23,339 bases of DNA from a virus: the IMG/VR virus record IMGVR_UViG_3300017917_004497, positions 1 to 23,339 of that record, one strand, 5' to 3'. Each line of letters opens with the position of its first letter. The first letter of the stretch is position 1. The translations under genes were made by a program, and so were the position numbers. Shown here piece by piece: positions 1 through 7,205 of this stretch. The notes under the pieces were generated by a model that worked only from the letters and a program-made list of their open reading frames with translations, had not been told where the DNA came from and did not search any database.

Positions 1-135
1 AAGGTTGAGATGGAGAAGGCTGAATTGGTGATGGTGTAATAGGAGAAGGTTGAGATGGAGAAGGCTGAATTGGTGATGGTGTAATAGGAGAAGGTTGAAA
101 GGGAGAAGGCTGACTTGGCGATGGTATTGATGGTG
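1..135 (-). repeat. 45-bp coding tandem repeat (15-residue PSP-rich unit)
   Basis: Bases 1-45 and 46-90 are identical and 91-135 is a diverged third copy. Each unit encodes a 15-residue Pro/Ser/Gln/Ile/Thr segment in the minus-strand adhesin frame. The array continues beyond the window edge. Because 45 is a multiple of three, copy-number change would keep the frame and only alter stalk length. Confidence 0.93.
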
Positions 136-2056
136 TTAATGGTGTAGGTGTAGGTGTAGGTGTAGCTGTAGGTGAAGCTGTAGGTGATGGAGATGCTGGA
201 CTTGGAGCGCATGGATTCACAGGATTATTTGGATTTTTGGGACTACTTTCTGGAAAACATACATTATCTTGAAAAGCAAAATTTAGACACCATTTGGCAT
301 AAAAAGGTAAATCAGCACTTGATCCACTTTTTCTTACTGACCAAAGTTTCCAGGTTCCTACGGGCTTTATTCCATTAAATACACTTAAACTAGTTGACCA
401 AGGTGTAACAGGGAAAGATCCAAGTGTAAACCAATTATCACCTGCACTTGGAGAACCAGTGCAAGTATCCATTGAAATATTGTCGTTTGATTGCAATGTG
501 TTTGGAGACGGTTTGTATGTTCCGCCTGAAACTACTACTGGATCAGCTAATGTTCCATCTGGATTTCCATTTGTGGTAGAATTATTATTTCTTGGTAAAT
601 ATTTTATAGAATCATCAGAAAAAATTAAATCAATTGTTGTAGTATTATCTACATTGCCAACACGTAACTCATCGCAAATAGTACCACATGGAAAAACTGA
701 AGTATCATATGTTAAAGCGTTTACTGCTGTAGACCACAAGATACAAGATCTAGTAGAAAGTTCACCATCTTGTAATGGAGCTTCTAAAACTATTAAAATT
801 TCTCCTAAATTATTTGGTGTTAGGCTTGGAGCTTTTTGCTTTAAACCAAATCCTTCAAGTTTAACAGTCACTCTATTTAATATTGTTGGATTGGCGCAAG
901 TACTACAAGCAGATTCAGTAACTTCCAATATGCTATAACTAGATACTGTTCCTATGTTAGCACCAGCATTGCTGCATTGCCCAACGCTATCAACAAAATC
1001 AATTAAAATAGGTGCAAATCCAGTGTTTATGTCTATGGGACTTAGTTCAATAACACTAGGTATTCCTATTGCTGTAATTATAGTTGGAATATATGGTTCA
1101 GTAAAAGTAATTACAGATGGAATTGGAGGAACAACTACTATAGTGCTTGGCACATTCAATGGCCCTAAAGGGCCAATATTTATTGAAGGAAAAACAACTG
1201 GAGGAAAATTAATGACTACTGGAACTGGTTCAAAGTTTGGTATATCAATTAAAGGAAAATCAGGTATTGGAGGGCATTCAATAGGAGGAACTGTTACTTG
1301 AACAGGTTCTACAAAATCGGGACCAGCACCTCCAGCATTTGCATTATCACAGGTAACAGTCAAACTTGTATTTGGTGTGGTTACTGTCAATAATGGATTT
1401 ATATCATAACCAGGCGGATAACTATGTACTCCTGTTAGAGCTGTTGTTTCAGAAGTTCCATCTCCAAAATCAAGTGCAAAACCAGTTGTATCAGCATTAA
1501 TAGAAATATCGTAAGTGAAATTTGTACCTGTTGTGGGATTGAGATCTCCAATATTACAGTTGAATATTACTTCTGGAATTCCATAATCGTCCAAAATCGC
1601 TGGCAAATTCTCTAAATTTTCTAATTTCCAAGTTAATGGATTTTGATTTTGTGTACCTTGATTTCCTATAACATTTTCTAAATTTACAATTGCTCTTGCC
1701 AGCTGGTTATGGTGTTCTGCCATAACAAAGCCTCTAATATCAGTACCAGCTGGATTAAATTGAGATTTTTTTCCACCTATGCTTCTTATACAATTTTTTA
1801 AAGCATTTATTTTATTTGTATATTGGTCGAATCCAACATCATCATAATAAAGTACTTCACCATTTATTGTAGCAAAACCATTATTTGGCCAAATTTCTGG
1901 TCTATCTACAGGCACAGGTTTGATATAAATAATAGTATCAAATTGCTCTGATGGAAGTACAGTAACACTTTCTGTGCTATTTTTTACATCAAATAGAGTA
2001 TAATCCGTATCATAAGTTTTTGGATATACTGGAAATGGTATGTACCCGTTATTCAA
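1..2056 (-). CDS. Modular tail adhesin-like protein with PKD-like and P-domain-like regions and a Pro/Ser/Thr repeat stalk; C-terminus cut by window edge
   Basis: I read this frame codon by codon: it is open from TTG at 2056 to base 2, at least 685 codons. An in-frame TAG at 2068-2066 leaves TTG as the only reasonable start, and AGGGTG lies 5 bases upstream. Residues 1-30 and the AEHHN motif near residue 115 match the next two upstream genes. A PKD-like domain with DFGDG lies near residues 158-230. A Pro/Ile/Val-rich spacer of about 100 residues follows. Residues about 385-595 resemble a proprotein-convertase P-domain: RVTVKLEGF, ILIVLEAP, FSDDS, GGTYKPS, LSVFNGIKPVGTWKLW and KWCLNF occur in family order. 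The C-terminus is a TP/PSP-rich stalk with 15-residue repeats. About fourteen cysteines may form disulfides. I infer an extracellular fibre or adhesin at the tail tip; there is no catalytic protease domain. The stop lies outside the window. Confidence 0.8.
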   Translation of the reverse strand, partial: MNNGYIPFPVYPKTYDTDYTLFDVKNSTESVTVLPSEQFDTIIYIKPVPVDRPEIWPNNGFATINGEVLYYDDVGFDQYTNKINALKNCIRSIGGKKSQFNPAGTDIRGFVMAEHHNQLARAIVNLENVIGNQGTQNQNPLTWKLENLENLPAILDDYGIPEVIFNCNIGDLNPTTGTNFTYDISINADTTGFALDFGDGTSETTALTGVHSYPPGYDINPLLTVTTPNTSLTVTCDNANAGGAGPDFVEPVQVTVPPIECPPIPDFPLIDIPNFEPVPVVINFPPVVFPSINIGPLGPLNVPSTIVVVPPIPSVITFTEPYIPTIITAIGIPSVIELSPIDINTGFAPILIDFVDSVGQCSNAGANIGTVSSYSILEVTESACSTCANPTILNRVTVKLEGFGLKQKAPSLTPNNLGEILIVLEAPLQDGELSTRSCILWSTAVNALTYDTSVFPCGTICDELRVGNVDNTTTIDLIFSDDSIKYLPRNNNSTTNGNPDGTLADPVVVSGGTYKPSPNTLQSNDNISMDTCTGSPSAGDNWFTLGSFPVTPWSTSLSVFNGIKPVGTWKLWSVRKSGSSADLPFYAKWCLNFAFQDNVCFPESSPKNPNNPVNPCAPSPASPSPTASPTATPTPTPTPLTPSIPSPSQPSPFQPSPITPSPIQPSPSQPSPITPSPIQPSPSQP
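141..188 (-). repeat. 6-bp coding microsatellite encoding Thr-Pro dipeptides
   Basis: Four perfect ggtgta units on the plus strand (141-164) are followed by four degenerate ones. They encode a TP-rich run just before the 15-residue repeats of the same protein. The unit is in-frame, so slippage would change length without a frameshift. Confidence 0.85.
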
Positions 2057-2061
2057 TTGTT

Positions 2062-2067
2062 CACCCT
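2062..2067 (-). promoter_or_regulatory. Ribosome binding site that decides the TTG start at 2056
   Basis: AGGGTG on the minus strand sits 5 bases before TTG at 2056-2054. It lies in the 29-base gap after the previous gene's stop, and no ATG or GTG in frame is near. It is the main support for a non-ATG start of the P-domain gene. Confidence 0.7.
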
Positions 2068-2085
2068 AGTTTATTTAGTATTTTG

Positions 2086-4269
2086 TTAGAAAGTTCCCAT
2101 CAACCATTGGCTATAATTTGGCCTTTCTGATAATTTGCTAAAACTTAAGTCAATATCACTAAATCTTAAAAATGAATTGTATGTATAATCAAAACTAAGA
2201 AAAGCGTTATGATCATTGTCAGTTGTTGCTAGTAAAGTATTTTGTGCGTTATTAAAATCTAAAAAGTTTCTATCTTGATATTGTGCAAATTCAACAGGAT
2301 TAGTAATTCCTCCAATTTGCCAAGATTCTGTTGCTGTGTCATATGCAGATACTGATCCTGAATTGTTGAAAAAGTACAGACCGCTAGTTAAGTTTACTAA
2401 TTGACCTTCTAGTTTTTCAGGACCGGCTACATTATTTAATTTTTTGAAATAAAATATTAAATCTGCACCATTTTCAACAGTTTGATAAAAAGAGTTTAAT
2501 TGGAAAAATGAACCAACTCCGCTATTTCTTACAAAATACCCATTTCTATCTCTCCAAGCGTATCTATAAACAGAAAAATAACCATATAGACTATCACAAG
2601 CATCATTAAACTCTGCAATATTTTGTTGAAGTTCAGAAGCAGCTGAAATATAATTATTTATTGAAAAATTATAAGATGAAGTAGCATTAGATAATTGATT
2701 GTATATAATCATAGTTTGATTTGTCAAACTAAGATTTACAGGTTGTGTAGTTGGATTGCCAAAAAGGAAATATGTTTCAAAATCTTTATTAAATGCTATC
2801 CAGTTCCAAGGTCTAACAATATTTTTAATTTCAGCATATGATTCATTGAAACCATTATATTCGACGATTTGAATTAATTCTGCTGAGGTTGGTTCTACGC
2901 CGTTTCTACCTGTCGCGTAACAAATATTTGATGTTCCTGCATATCCACTTGATAGAGAAGATGAACTGCTTAGAAAAGTATTACGACTAAACTCTCTGAT
3001 TGCTTGTTCAGAATTAAATGTATTTATTAAAAAATTATAATTACTTGTTATATTAAGACTTGCATTTTGTCTTGTCTTGAATGCTTCACTAATAAACCCA
3101 AATTCACTTGCTCTGACAACACTAGTGCTATAAGAATCAAAATTATACAACCATAAATTTGTTAGTTCTATAACATTTACATAATTTGATAAAACAGTAT
3201 TTGTATATGCTAAAGAAACAGTGTCAACTCTTAAAACCACATCATAAATTCCACCAGATGAATATAATAAATCTGTAGATTGAGTATTTGTGTGTGGATA
3301 ATTATCGGACACTAACCAAGTGTAAGTAGTAATTGGGTCAATTGGTACATTGTTTTGATTTACTTCTTCCCCTGAATATGTTTTACCAGTCAGTGGATTT
3401 ATACCAGGAGGTACAAAAATTGATAAAACTGTTTCAATAGGAATTTTTATTTGGTCATTTACAATTTGCTGAAATGTTGATAATGTATAATTAATAACAG
3501 CAAAATCTGGTGCAGGATACTTTACATTTATATAAGCAGGAAATTTAAGAGTATCACTTCCGTATTTATTTGTTACTTTGAGAGTAACATCAAAAAGTCC
3601 AGGTCGTTGATAAGTGTGTGTAGCATTTCCAACATTACTTGTTACGCTATAATTTATTTGACTAATATTATTATCACCAAAATCCCATGTGAAAGTGATT
3701 GGATTATTTTCAATATTTGCGCCAAGTCTAAAACTCTCATCTGTAAAATTTACCGTTAGAGGTACAACTCCTATTTTGTTATCGGCAGAAAACCAGGCTT
3801 TAGGCATATATGCAATGCTATATAAATAATTAATTCTTTGATTTATGTTACCTTTATACGGCATCATAGCTTTTTCATCAGCCAATCCCAAATATTCTTG
3901 AATTAGTTTTATTGAGTCTTTTATTGCATTATGATGTTCTGCCATTACATTTTGTAATACATGAGTTACATTTTTTGGTTTATAACTATCAATAAATCCA
4001 CCTAAGATAGTAATTCCATCAAAAGTTACATCTGTTTTTGAAGTATAATAAAATGATATGATTCTTTTTTGTGGTTCGCTACAATTTTCAACTAAAGAAA
4101 TTAATCCTGAATCTGGAAACAAATCCATAATTGTTTGATTTAATTCAACTGTAATCGAAGTATCACCTGGATTATAATCTTGGCTTAAAACTAATCTAAG
4201 ACTATCTTTTACTTCATATAAATTTGTAAAATCGTCAACTGCATTTGGAAAATTAAGTGGAACCAACAT
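2086..4269 (-). CDS. PKD-domain tail adhesin-like protein (727 aa)
   Basis: This is the second member of the three-gene family. Residues 7-28 carry the shared FP...D...LYEVK pattern, and AEHHNA lies at 110-115 followed by an amphipathic helix. A clear PKD fold covers about 156-250, with PLTVNFTD, WDFGDN near 195 and HTYQRPGLFDVTLKVTN. A second, divergent PKD-like unit covers about 253-370, with TTYTW and YDVVLRV. The C-terminal 350 residues are not recognised; they are rich in Asn, Ser, Tyr and Phe, and one segment (LYFFNNSGSVSAYDTATESW) is reminiscent of a Kelch or propeller blade, which is weak. ATG at 4269 shares one base with the upstream stop (TAATG) and AAGGTG precedes it, so translation is probably coupled. 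A role as a receptor-binding or decoration protein is inferred from domains and position. Confidence 0.85.
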   Translation of the reverse strand: MLVPLNFPNAVDDFTNLYEVKDSLRLVLSQDYNPGDTSITVELNQTIMDLFPDSGLISLVENCSEPQKRIISFYYTSKTDVTFDGITILGGFIDSYKPKNVTHVLQNVMAEHHNAIKDSIKLIQEYLGLADEKAMMPYKGNINQRINYLYSIAYMPKAWFSADNKIGVVPLTVNFTDESFRLGANIENNPITFTWDFGDNNISQINYSVTSNVGNATHTYQRPGLFDVTLKVTNKYGSDTLKFPAYINVKYPAPDFAVINYTLSTFQQIVNDQIKIPIETVLSIFVPPGINPLTGKTYSGEEVNQNNVPIDPITTYTWLVSDNYPHTNTQSTDLLYSSGGIYDVVLRVDTVSLAYTNTVLSNYVNVIELTNLWLYNFDSYSTSVVRASEFGFISEAFKTRQNASLNITSNYNFLINTFNSEQAIREFSRNTFLSSSSSLSSGYAGTSNICYATGRNGVEPTSAELIQIVEYNGFNESYAEIKNIVRPWNWIAFNKDFETYFLFGNPTTQPVNLSLTNQTMIIYNQLSNATSSYNFSINNYISAASELQQNIAEFNDACDSLYGYFSVYRYAWRDRNGYFVRNSGVGSFFQLNSFYQTVENGADLIFYFKKLNNVAGPEKLEGQLVNLTSGLYFFNNSGSVSAYDTATESWQIGGITNPVEFAQYQDRNFLDFNNAQNTLLATTDNDHNAFLSFDYTYNSFLRFSDIDLSFSKLSERPNYSQWLMGTF

Positions 4270-5285
4270 TAAAGCACCTTTATTGTTGATGAAGCAGAAA
4301 TTTTATTTGAACCTAAATTTGTTGTAATCAATAAACTTGGTGTATATGTTCCTGGATTTACATAAAAATGATTTGCATAATTTATAAGTGGATTAGATTG
4401 ATTTTCATTACTTCCATCATCAAATATCCAAAATCTTGATTGAATATTACCATCAGTTTGATCAGTAAATTTAAAATTTGTAGCTTGTATGCTAAGTTTG
4501 CTGGCAGTTTTAATTGAATAACCCGTAACTGGAGAAACATAAAATAAAAATTTAATTATATCATTACTTACTTTTATGTAATTATTTTTTTTAGCAAAAC
4601 CTTGACCGCCAATATTTGTGATTGCTCTACAACTTACTGAGTAAACTCCCTCTGTTAAATAGGTATGTTCTGGACTTTTTTCTAATGATGTTCCTCCATC
4701 ACCAAAATCCCAGAAAAATTTATTTGCTATTTCTGTAGTAAAATTCTGAAATTTTACAGTTAGAGGTGTTCTCCCTGATCTTGGATTCGCTCTAAATATT
4801 GGTTGTGGATTATAAAATTTTCTTTCGAGTGCAGATAACCTTGAATTCACAGCAGTAGTATCAATATTGTCTGATGCACCTAGATATGTTTCTATATTTA
4901 TTATTGCATCTTTTAGTGCGTTATGATGCTCTGAAAAAACTCCTCCAATAACAGGGCAATTTATTGGCCAGTTTTGTTGTCTAGTACCAGCATAGCCTCT
5001 AATTAAATTTGTAAATGTATTATCTGTTTTAGCATCATAATAAACAAATTCAGGAACAGCTGCAAATTTGTCTTCTAAAGTTATTCTTAAAATGCCTTTT
5101 TCTGGAAATGATTCAGTTGAATTTACTATAATTGAATTTGATCCATATACGCAACTTTGCAATAAAAAGGTTTCACTATTGTTTTTCGCAAAATATAGTG
5201 TCTCGTAACTATCAATTGCAGCAGGAAATACAGATAAATCGCCTGGTAAATAGCCACCATCATAACTGCTTATCTTTGTTACCAT
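4269..5285 (-). CDS. Two-PKD-domain tail protein (338 aa)
   Basis: This is the shortest and most typical family member. Residues 20-35 carry the FPAAIDSYETLYFAKN module. A middle segment contains FVYYDAKTDNTFTNLIRGYA, and SEHHNALKDAI sits at 118-128 before a helix. PKD domain 1 (about 160-239) has WDFGDG at 192-197 and EHTYLTEGVYSVSCRAITN. PKD domain 2 (about 248-338) has FWIFDDGS and NPGTYTPSLLITTNLGS and ends the protein. PKD domains are Ig-like beta-sandwich spacers common in surface proteins and some phage tail proteins, so this could be a connector or short adhesin. ATG at 5285 overlaps the upstream coiled-coil gene by 26 bases in another frame. An AGGA motif lies about 12 bases upstream, a rather long spacing, so coupling to the upstream gene is likely. 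Confidence 0.88.
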   Translation of the reverse strand: MVTKISSYDGGYLPGDLSVFPAAIDSYETLYFAKNNSETFLLQSCVYGSNSIIVNSTESFPEKGILRITLEDKFAAVPEFVYYDAKTDNTFTNLIRGYAGTRQQNWPINCPVIGGVFSEHHNALKDAIINIETYLGASDNIDTTAVNSRLSALERKFYNPQPIFRANPRSGRTPLTVKFQNFTTEIANKFFWDFGDGGTSLEKSPEHTYLTEGVYSVSCRAITNIGGQGFAKKNNYIKVSNDIIKFLFYVSPVTGYSIKTASKLSIQATNFKFTDQTDGNIQSRFWIFDDGSNENQSNPLINYANHFYVNPGTYTPSLLITTNLGSNKISASSTIKVL

Positions 5286-5886
5286 TAGTCAACATTTTCC
5301 TTTGAATATTTGTAAATGATTCTACCAACGATGTCTTAATTTTACTATTATCGTCAAGACACATAGTTGATTTAACTAACTCATTATTTATTGGATGGCC
5401 TAATAAAATATTCAAATTTATTTCATTGCTAAACTTGTTTTCAAAATATTCCTTTTGTGCTTTTTCATCATTGAAATCAACATATTTAATTTTTGAGATT
5501 AATTCGTTGAAAATACTAACAAATTTTTTACTTTCTTCTTCTAAACAAATTTTCTTTTTATGCAATTTAGCGAGATTATTTTCCAAAACAAGTATTTGTC
5601 TATTTATTTTTTTTATTTCAATAGTTTTAACTACAATTTTTACATTTGTTTCATTTTCTTTATCTGATCTTTCAATAAGTTTTAATGCAATATCGTCTTT
5701 ACAATTTTCTATTTCTAAATCTAAATTTACTAAACTATCATATCTTGCTTCAATCTCTCTTAGACATTGCCACGCTCTACCAATATGTGTTGGTTCTTTT
5801 CCTATGATAAATTTCTCGATTTGAAAATCACTATGTCGTTGTGGTGCTGGAAATTTTTCTAGTATTTCTTTACAAATCTCAATCAT
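5260..5886 (-). CDS. Charged coiled-coil protein of unknown function (208 aa)
   Basis: I do not recognise this family with certainty. The N-terminus (about residues 1-50) is compact, with PAPQRHSDFQIEKFIIGKEP and GRAWQCLREIEARYDSL. Residues about 50-130 are Lys/Glu/Ile-rich with heptad-like spacing, suggesting a long coiled coil. The C-terminus (about 140-195) has KAQKEYFENKFSNEINLNIL and GHPINNELVKSTMCLDD. There is no signal peptide, membrane segment or beta-rich part, unlike the virion proteins around it. A non-virion assembly factor for the neighbouring fibres is an inference; a structural coiled-coil linker is the alternative. GGAG lies 6 bases before ATG at 5886, but both fall in a predicted hairpin. 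The 3' end overlaps the next gene by 26 bases and stops at TGA. Confidence 0.8.
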   Translation of the reverse strand: MIEICKEILEKFPAPQRHSDFQIEKFIIGKEPTHIGRAWQCLREIEARYDSLVNLDLEIENCKDDIALKLIERSDKENETNVKIVVKTIEIKKINRQILVLENNLAKLHKKKICLEEESKKFVSIFNELISKIKYVDFNDEKAQKEYFENKFSNEINLNILLGHPINNELVKSTMCLDDNSKIKTSLVESFTNIQRKMLTNGNKDKQL

Positions 5887-5926
5887 TGATTTCTCCGTTG
5901 TTATAATAATAGAGAAATCAAATGAT
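5882..5926 (-). promoter_or_regulatory. Inverted repeat that could hide the start site of the coiled-coil gene
   Basis: TTGATTTCTC at 5886-5895 and its exact complement at 5912-5921 form 10 perfect pairs. The pairing extends to about 14 with one bulged base, using 5882-5926. The loop is about 16 bases and A/T-rich. In the minus-strand mRNA the downstream arm contains part of the GGAG ribosome site and the AUG at 5886-5884. No U-tract follows, so it does not look like an intrinsic terminator. It lies in the largest intergenic gap of the window. Confidence 0.6.
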
Positions 5927-5930
5927 AATT

Positions 5931-6716
5931 TTAATCAAGTGGTAAGTCAAAATCTATTCTAATAATATCATCAATTTTAAGAGCAGTATCTAGAAAAAAT
6001 CCTAATCTATCTTCTGTTTCTGTAAATTTATTATATAGCCAATGCTTAGTATTAGGATCTGTAGAAGCATAATACACAGTTGCATCAGAAAACAACCTAG
6101 TTCCATTTACATAAACTCTTAATGATCCCTCTGTATAAGGAACATTAAGACCAGTTAAATAATTTACATAATCTGGAGTTAAATTTTTGCTCAAAGGAGT
6201 AATCTGATAAAAATGTCTGTGAGCATTTTGTAGTCCAACAATAACTTCAGCTGATACTTTATTTGGTTCAGAAACAGTAAAACTTATTGTGCTACTATTT
6301 TCAAGTATTAATGGTCCGTTATCAAAAAATACAACTTCTGAAATTTTATCAACTTGAATCCAGAAATTTTTGGCTTCATTTTGAATTAAAGCAAGTTTTT
6401 CTCTTTCACTTAAAGTCATTCTTACATAATCGACACCATCAAAATTTCCATCTTCATGCGCGCCTATATTGTGCATTGCCTCATCAATTTTATAATTTTT
6501 AAGATCACCATTTGGCATGAGTGATTGATTTAGTCTTGCTGCTAAAGATCCAGTACTGCCAATAGCTGACTCTAAAATATTTGTATTTATATCAACAGCA
6601 TTATTAATTAAGTCTTCTCTTTGAATTAAAGCTTCAAGAGGAAGATTATCATAAACCCAATAATAAGGTTGTAAAGGTTGATAAGATGGAACAGGAATTA
6701 AATTTATATCTGGCAT
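5931..6716 (-). CDS. Putative tail fibre or baseplate-periphery protein (261 aa)
   Basis: The N-terminus, with PYYWVYDNLPLEALIQRED and NNAVDINTNILESAIGSTGS, followed by LAARLNQSL, looks like an oligomerising attachment region of phage tail proteins; this judgement rests on pattern memory. Residues about 85-130 include EDGNFDGVDYVRMTLSERE and a helix. The C-terminal half is beta-rich, with QNAHRHFYQITPL, EGSLRVYVNGTRLFSD and DDIIRIDFDLPL, typical of a fibre-type beta domain. It sits between the wedge genes and the adhesin genes, as expected for a connector or short fibre. ATG at 6716 is 15 bases after the upstream stop, and I see no good Shine-Dalgarno sequence there, so translation may depend on re-initiation. 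Exact role unknown. Confidence 0.78.
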   Translation of the reverse strand: MPDINLIPVPSYQPLQPYYWVYDNLPLEALIQREDLINNAVDINTNILESAIGSTGSLAARLNQSLMPNGDLKNYKIDEAMHNIGAHEDGNFDGVDYVRMTLSEREKLALIQNEAKNFWIQVDKISEVVFFDNGPLILENSSTISFTVSEPNKVSAEVIVGLQNAHRHFYQITPLSKNLTPDYVNYLTGLNVPYTEGSLRVYVNGTRLFSDATVYYASTDPNTKHWLYNKFTETEDRLGFFLDTALKIDDIIRIDFDLPLD

Positions 6717-6731
6717 ATATTATTTACACTA

Positions 6732-7205
6732 TTAAATAAAATTTACTCTCCAATTCCAAACTATTTGTATATCACTTGTTTTTGATAATGTGGGAAAAGT
6801 TGCCATAGAATACAATACATCATTATTCAAAACAAGAGCCATTTCTGACAATCCATACCCATTTGCGTCATCAAATCCTAACACAGAAGTAAAAATAGCT
6901 TGAGAAGAATTGTTAGAATCAATTGAGCTAATAACACTTTTGCTTGCTCTTGTGATGCCAAAAAGACCTGTTCTTTCTGGATTAACATATCTAATCGTAG
7001 TTCCGTCTACTCCACCATCACCAAAAATCATTCTAGAAACGAAGAAATCAAAAGATTGTCCTATATTATTCGTTAATGCTTGAACTACTGCTGATCTTCC
7101 TCCTAGCAAAACAGTATTCTTAAAATTTATATCTGTTACCAATCCATCTTTTGTTATGATTTTACCATTTACAAGTCCAATTGAAGATACTGATTCTGTT
7201 ATCAT
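6732..7205 (-). CDS. Putative small baseplate or tail-fibre-associated protein (157 aa)
   Basis: This is a beta-rich protein. Its pattern of FFVSRMIFGDGG in the middle, a central TGLFGITRASKSV, then LSEMALVLNN and the ending FPTLSKTSDIQIVWNWRVNF resembles small phage tail proteins that start with a helix for trimer contact and end in a W-x-W beta strand. That family feeling comes from pattern memory, not a search. ATG at 7205 overlaps the stop of the gp7-like gene as ATGA, and AAAGGTGAA lies just upstream, so the two are translationally coupled. The position directly after the wedge gene favours a peripheral baseplate component, perhaps a fibre adaptor. Confidence 0.75.
   Translation of the reverse strand: MITESVSSIGLVNGKIITKDGLVTDINFKNTVLLGGRSAVVQALTNNIGQSFDFFVSRMIFGDGGVDGTTIRYVNPERTGLFGITRASKSVISSIDSNNSSQAIFTSVLGFDDANGYGLSEMALVLNNDVLYSMATFPTLSKTSDIQIVWNWRVNFI

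Noticed and set aside
1-188. CRISPR-like or regulatory repeat array
   Set aside because: The repeats are contiguous without spacers and keep the reading frame of a Pro/Ser/Thr-rich protein, so they are coding repeats.
184-1301. Plus-strand frames at 184-378, 459-938 and 954-1301
   Set aside because: They lie antisense to a continuous minus-strand frame of over 685 codons with recognisable domains, and their proteins show no fold or motif.
2086-4269. Many N-x-S/T sequons in the 727-aa adhesin, suggesting glycosylation
   Set aside because: The frequency is what high Asn, Ser and Thr content gives by chance in an AT-rich gene; nothing else supports glycosylation.
5887-5930. Intrinsic terminator or sigma-70 promoter in the largest gap
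   Set aside because: The hairpin lacks a following U-tract on the minus strand, and no -35/-10 pair has proper spacing, though TATTAT and TATAAC strings occur in the A/T-rich loop.
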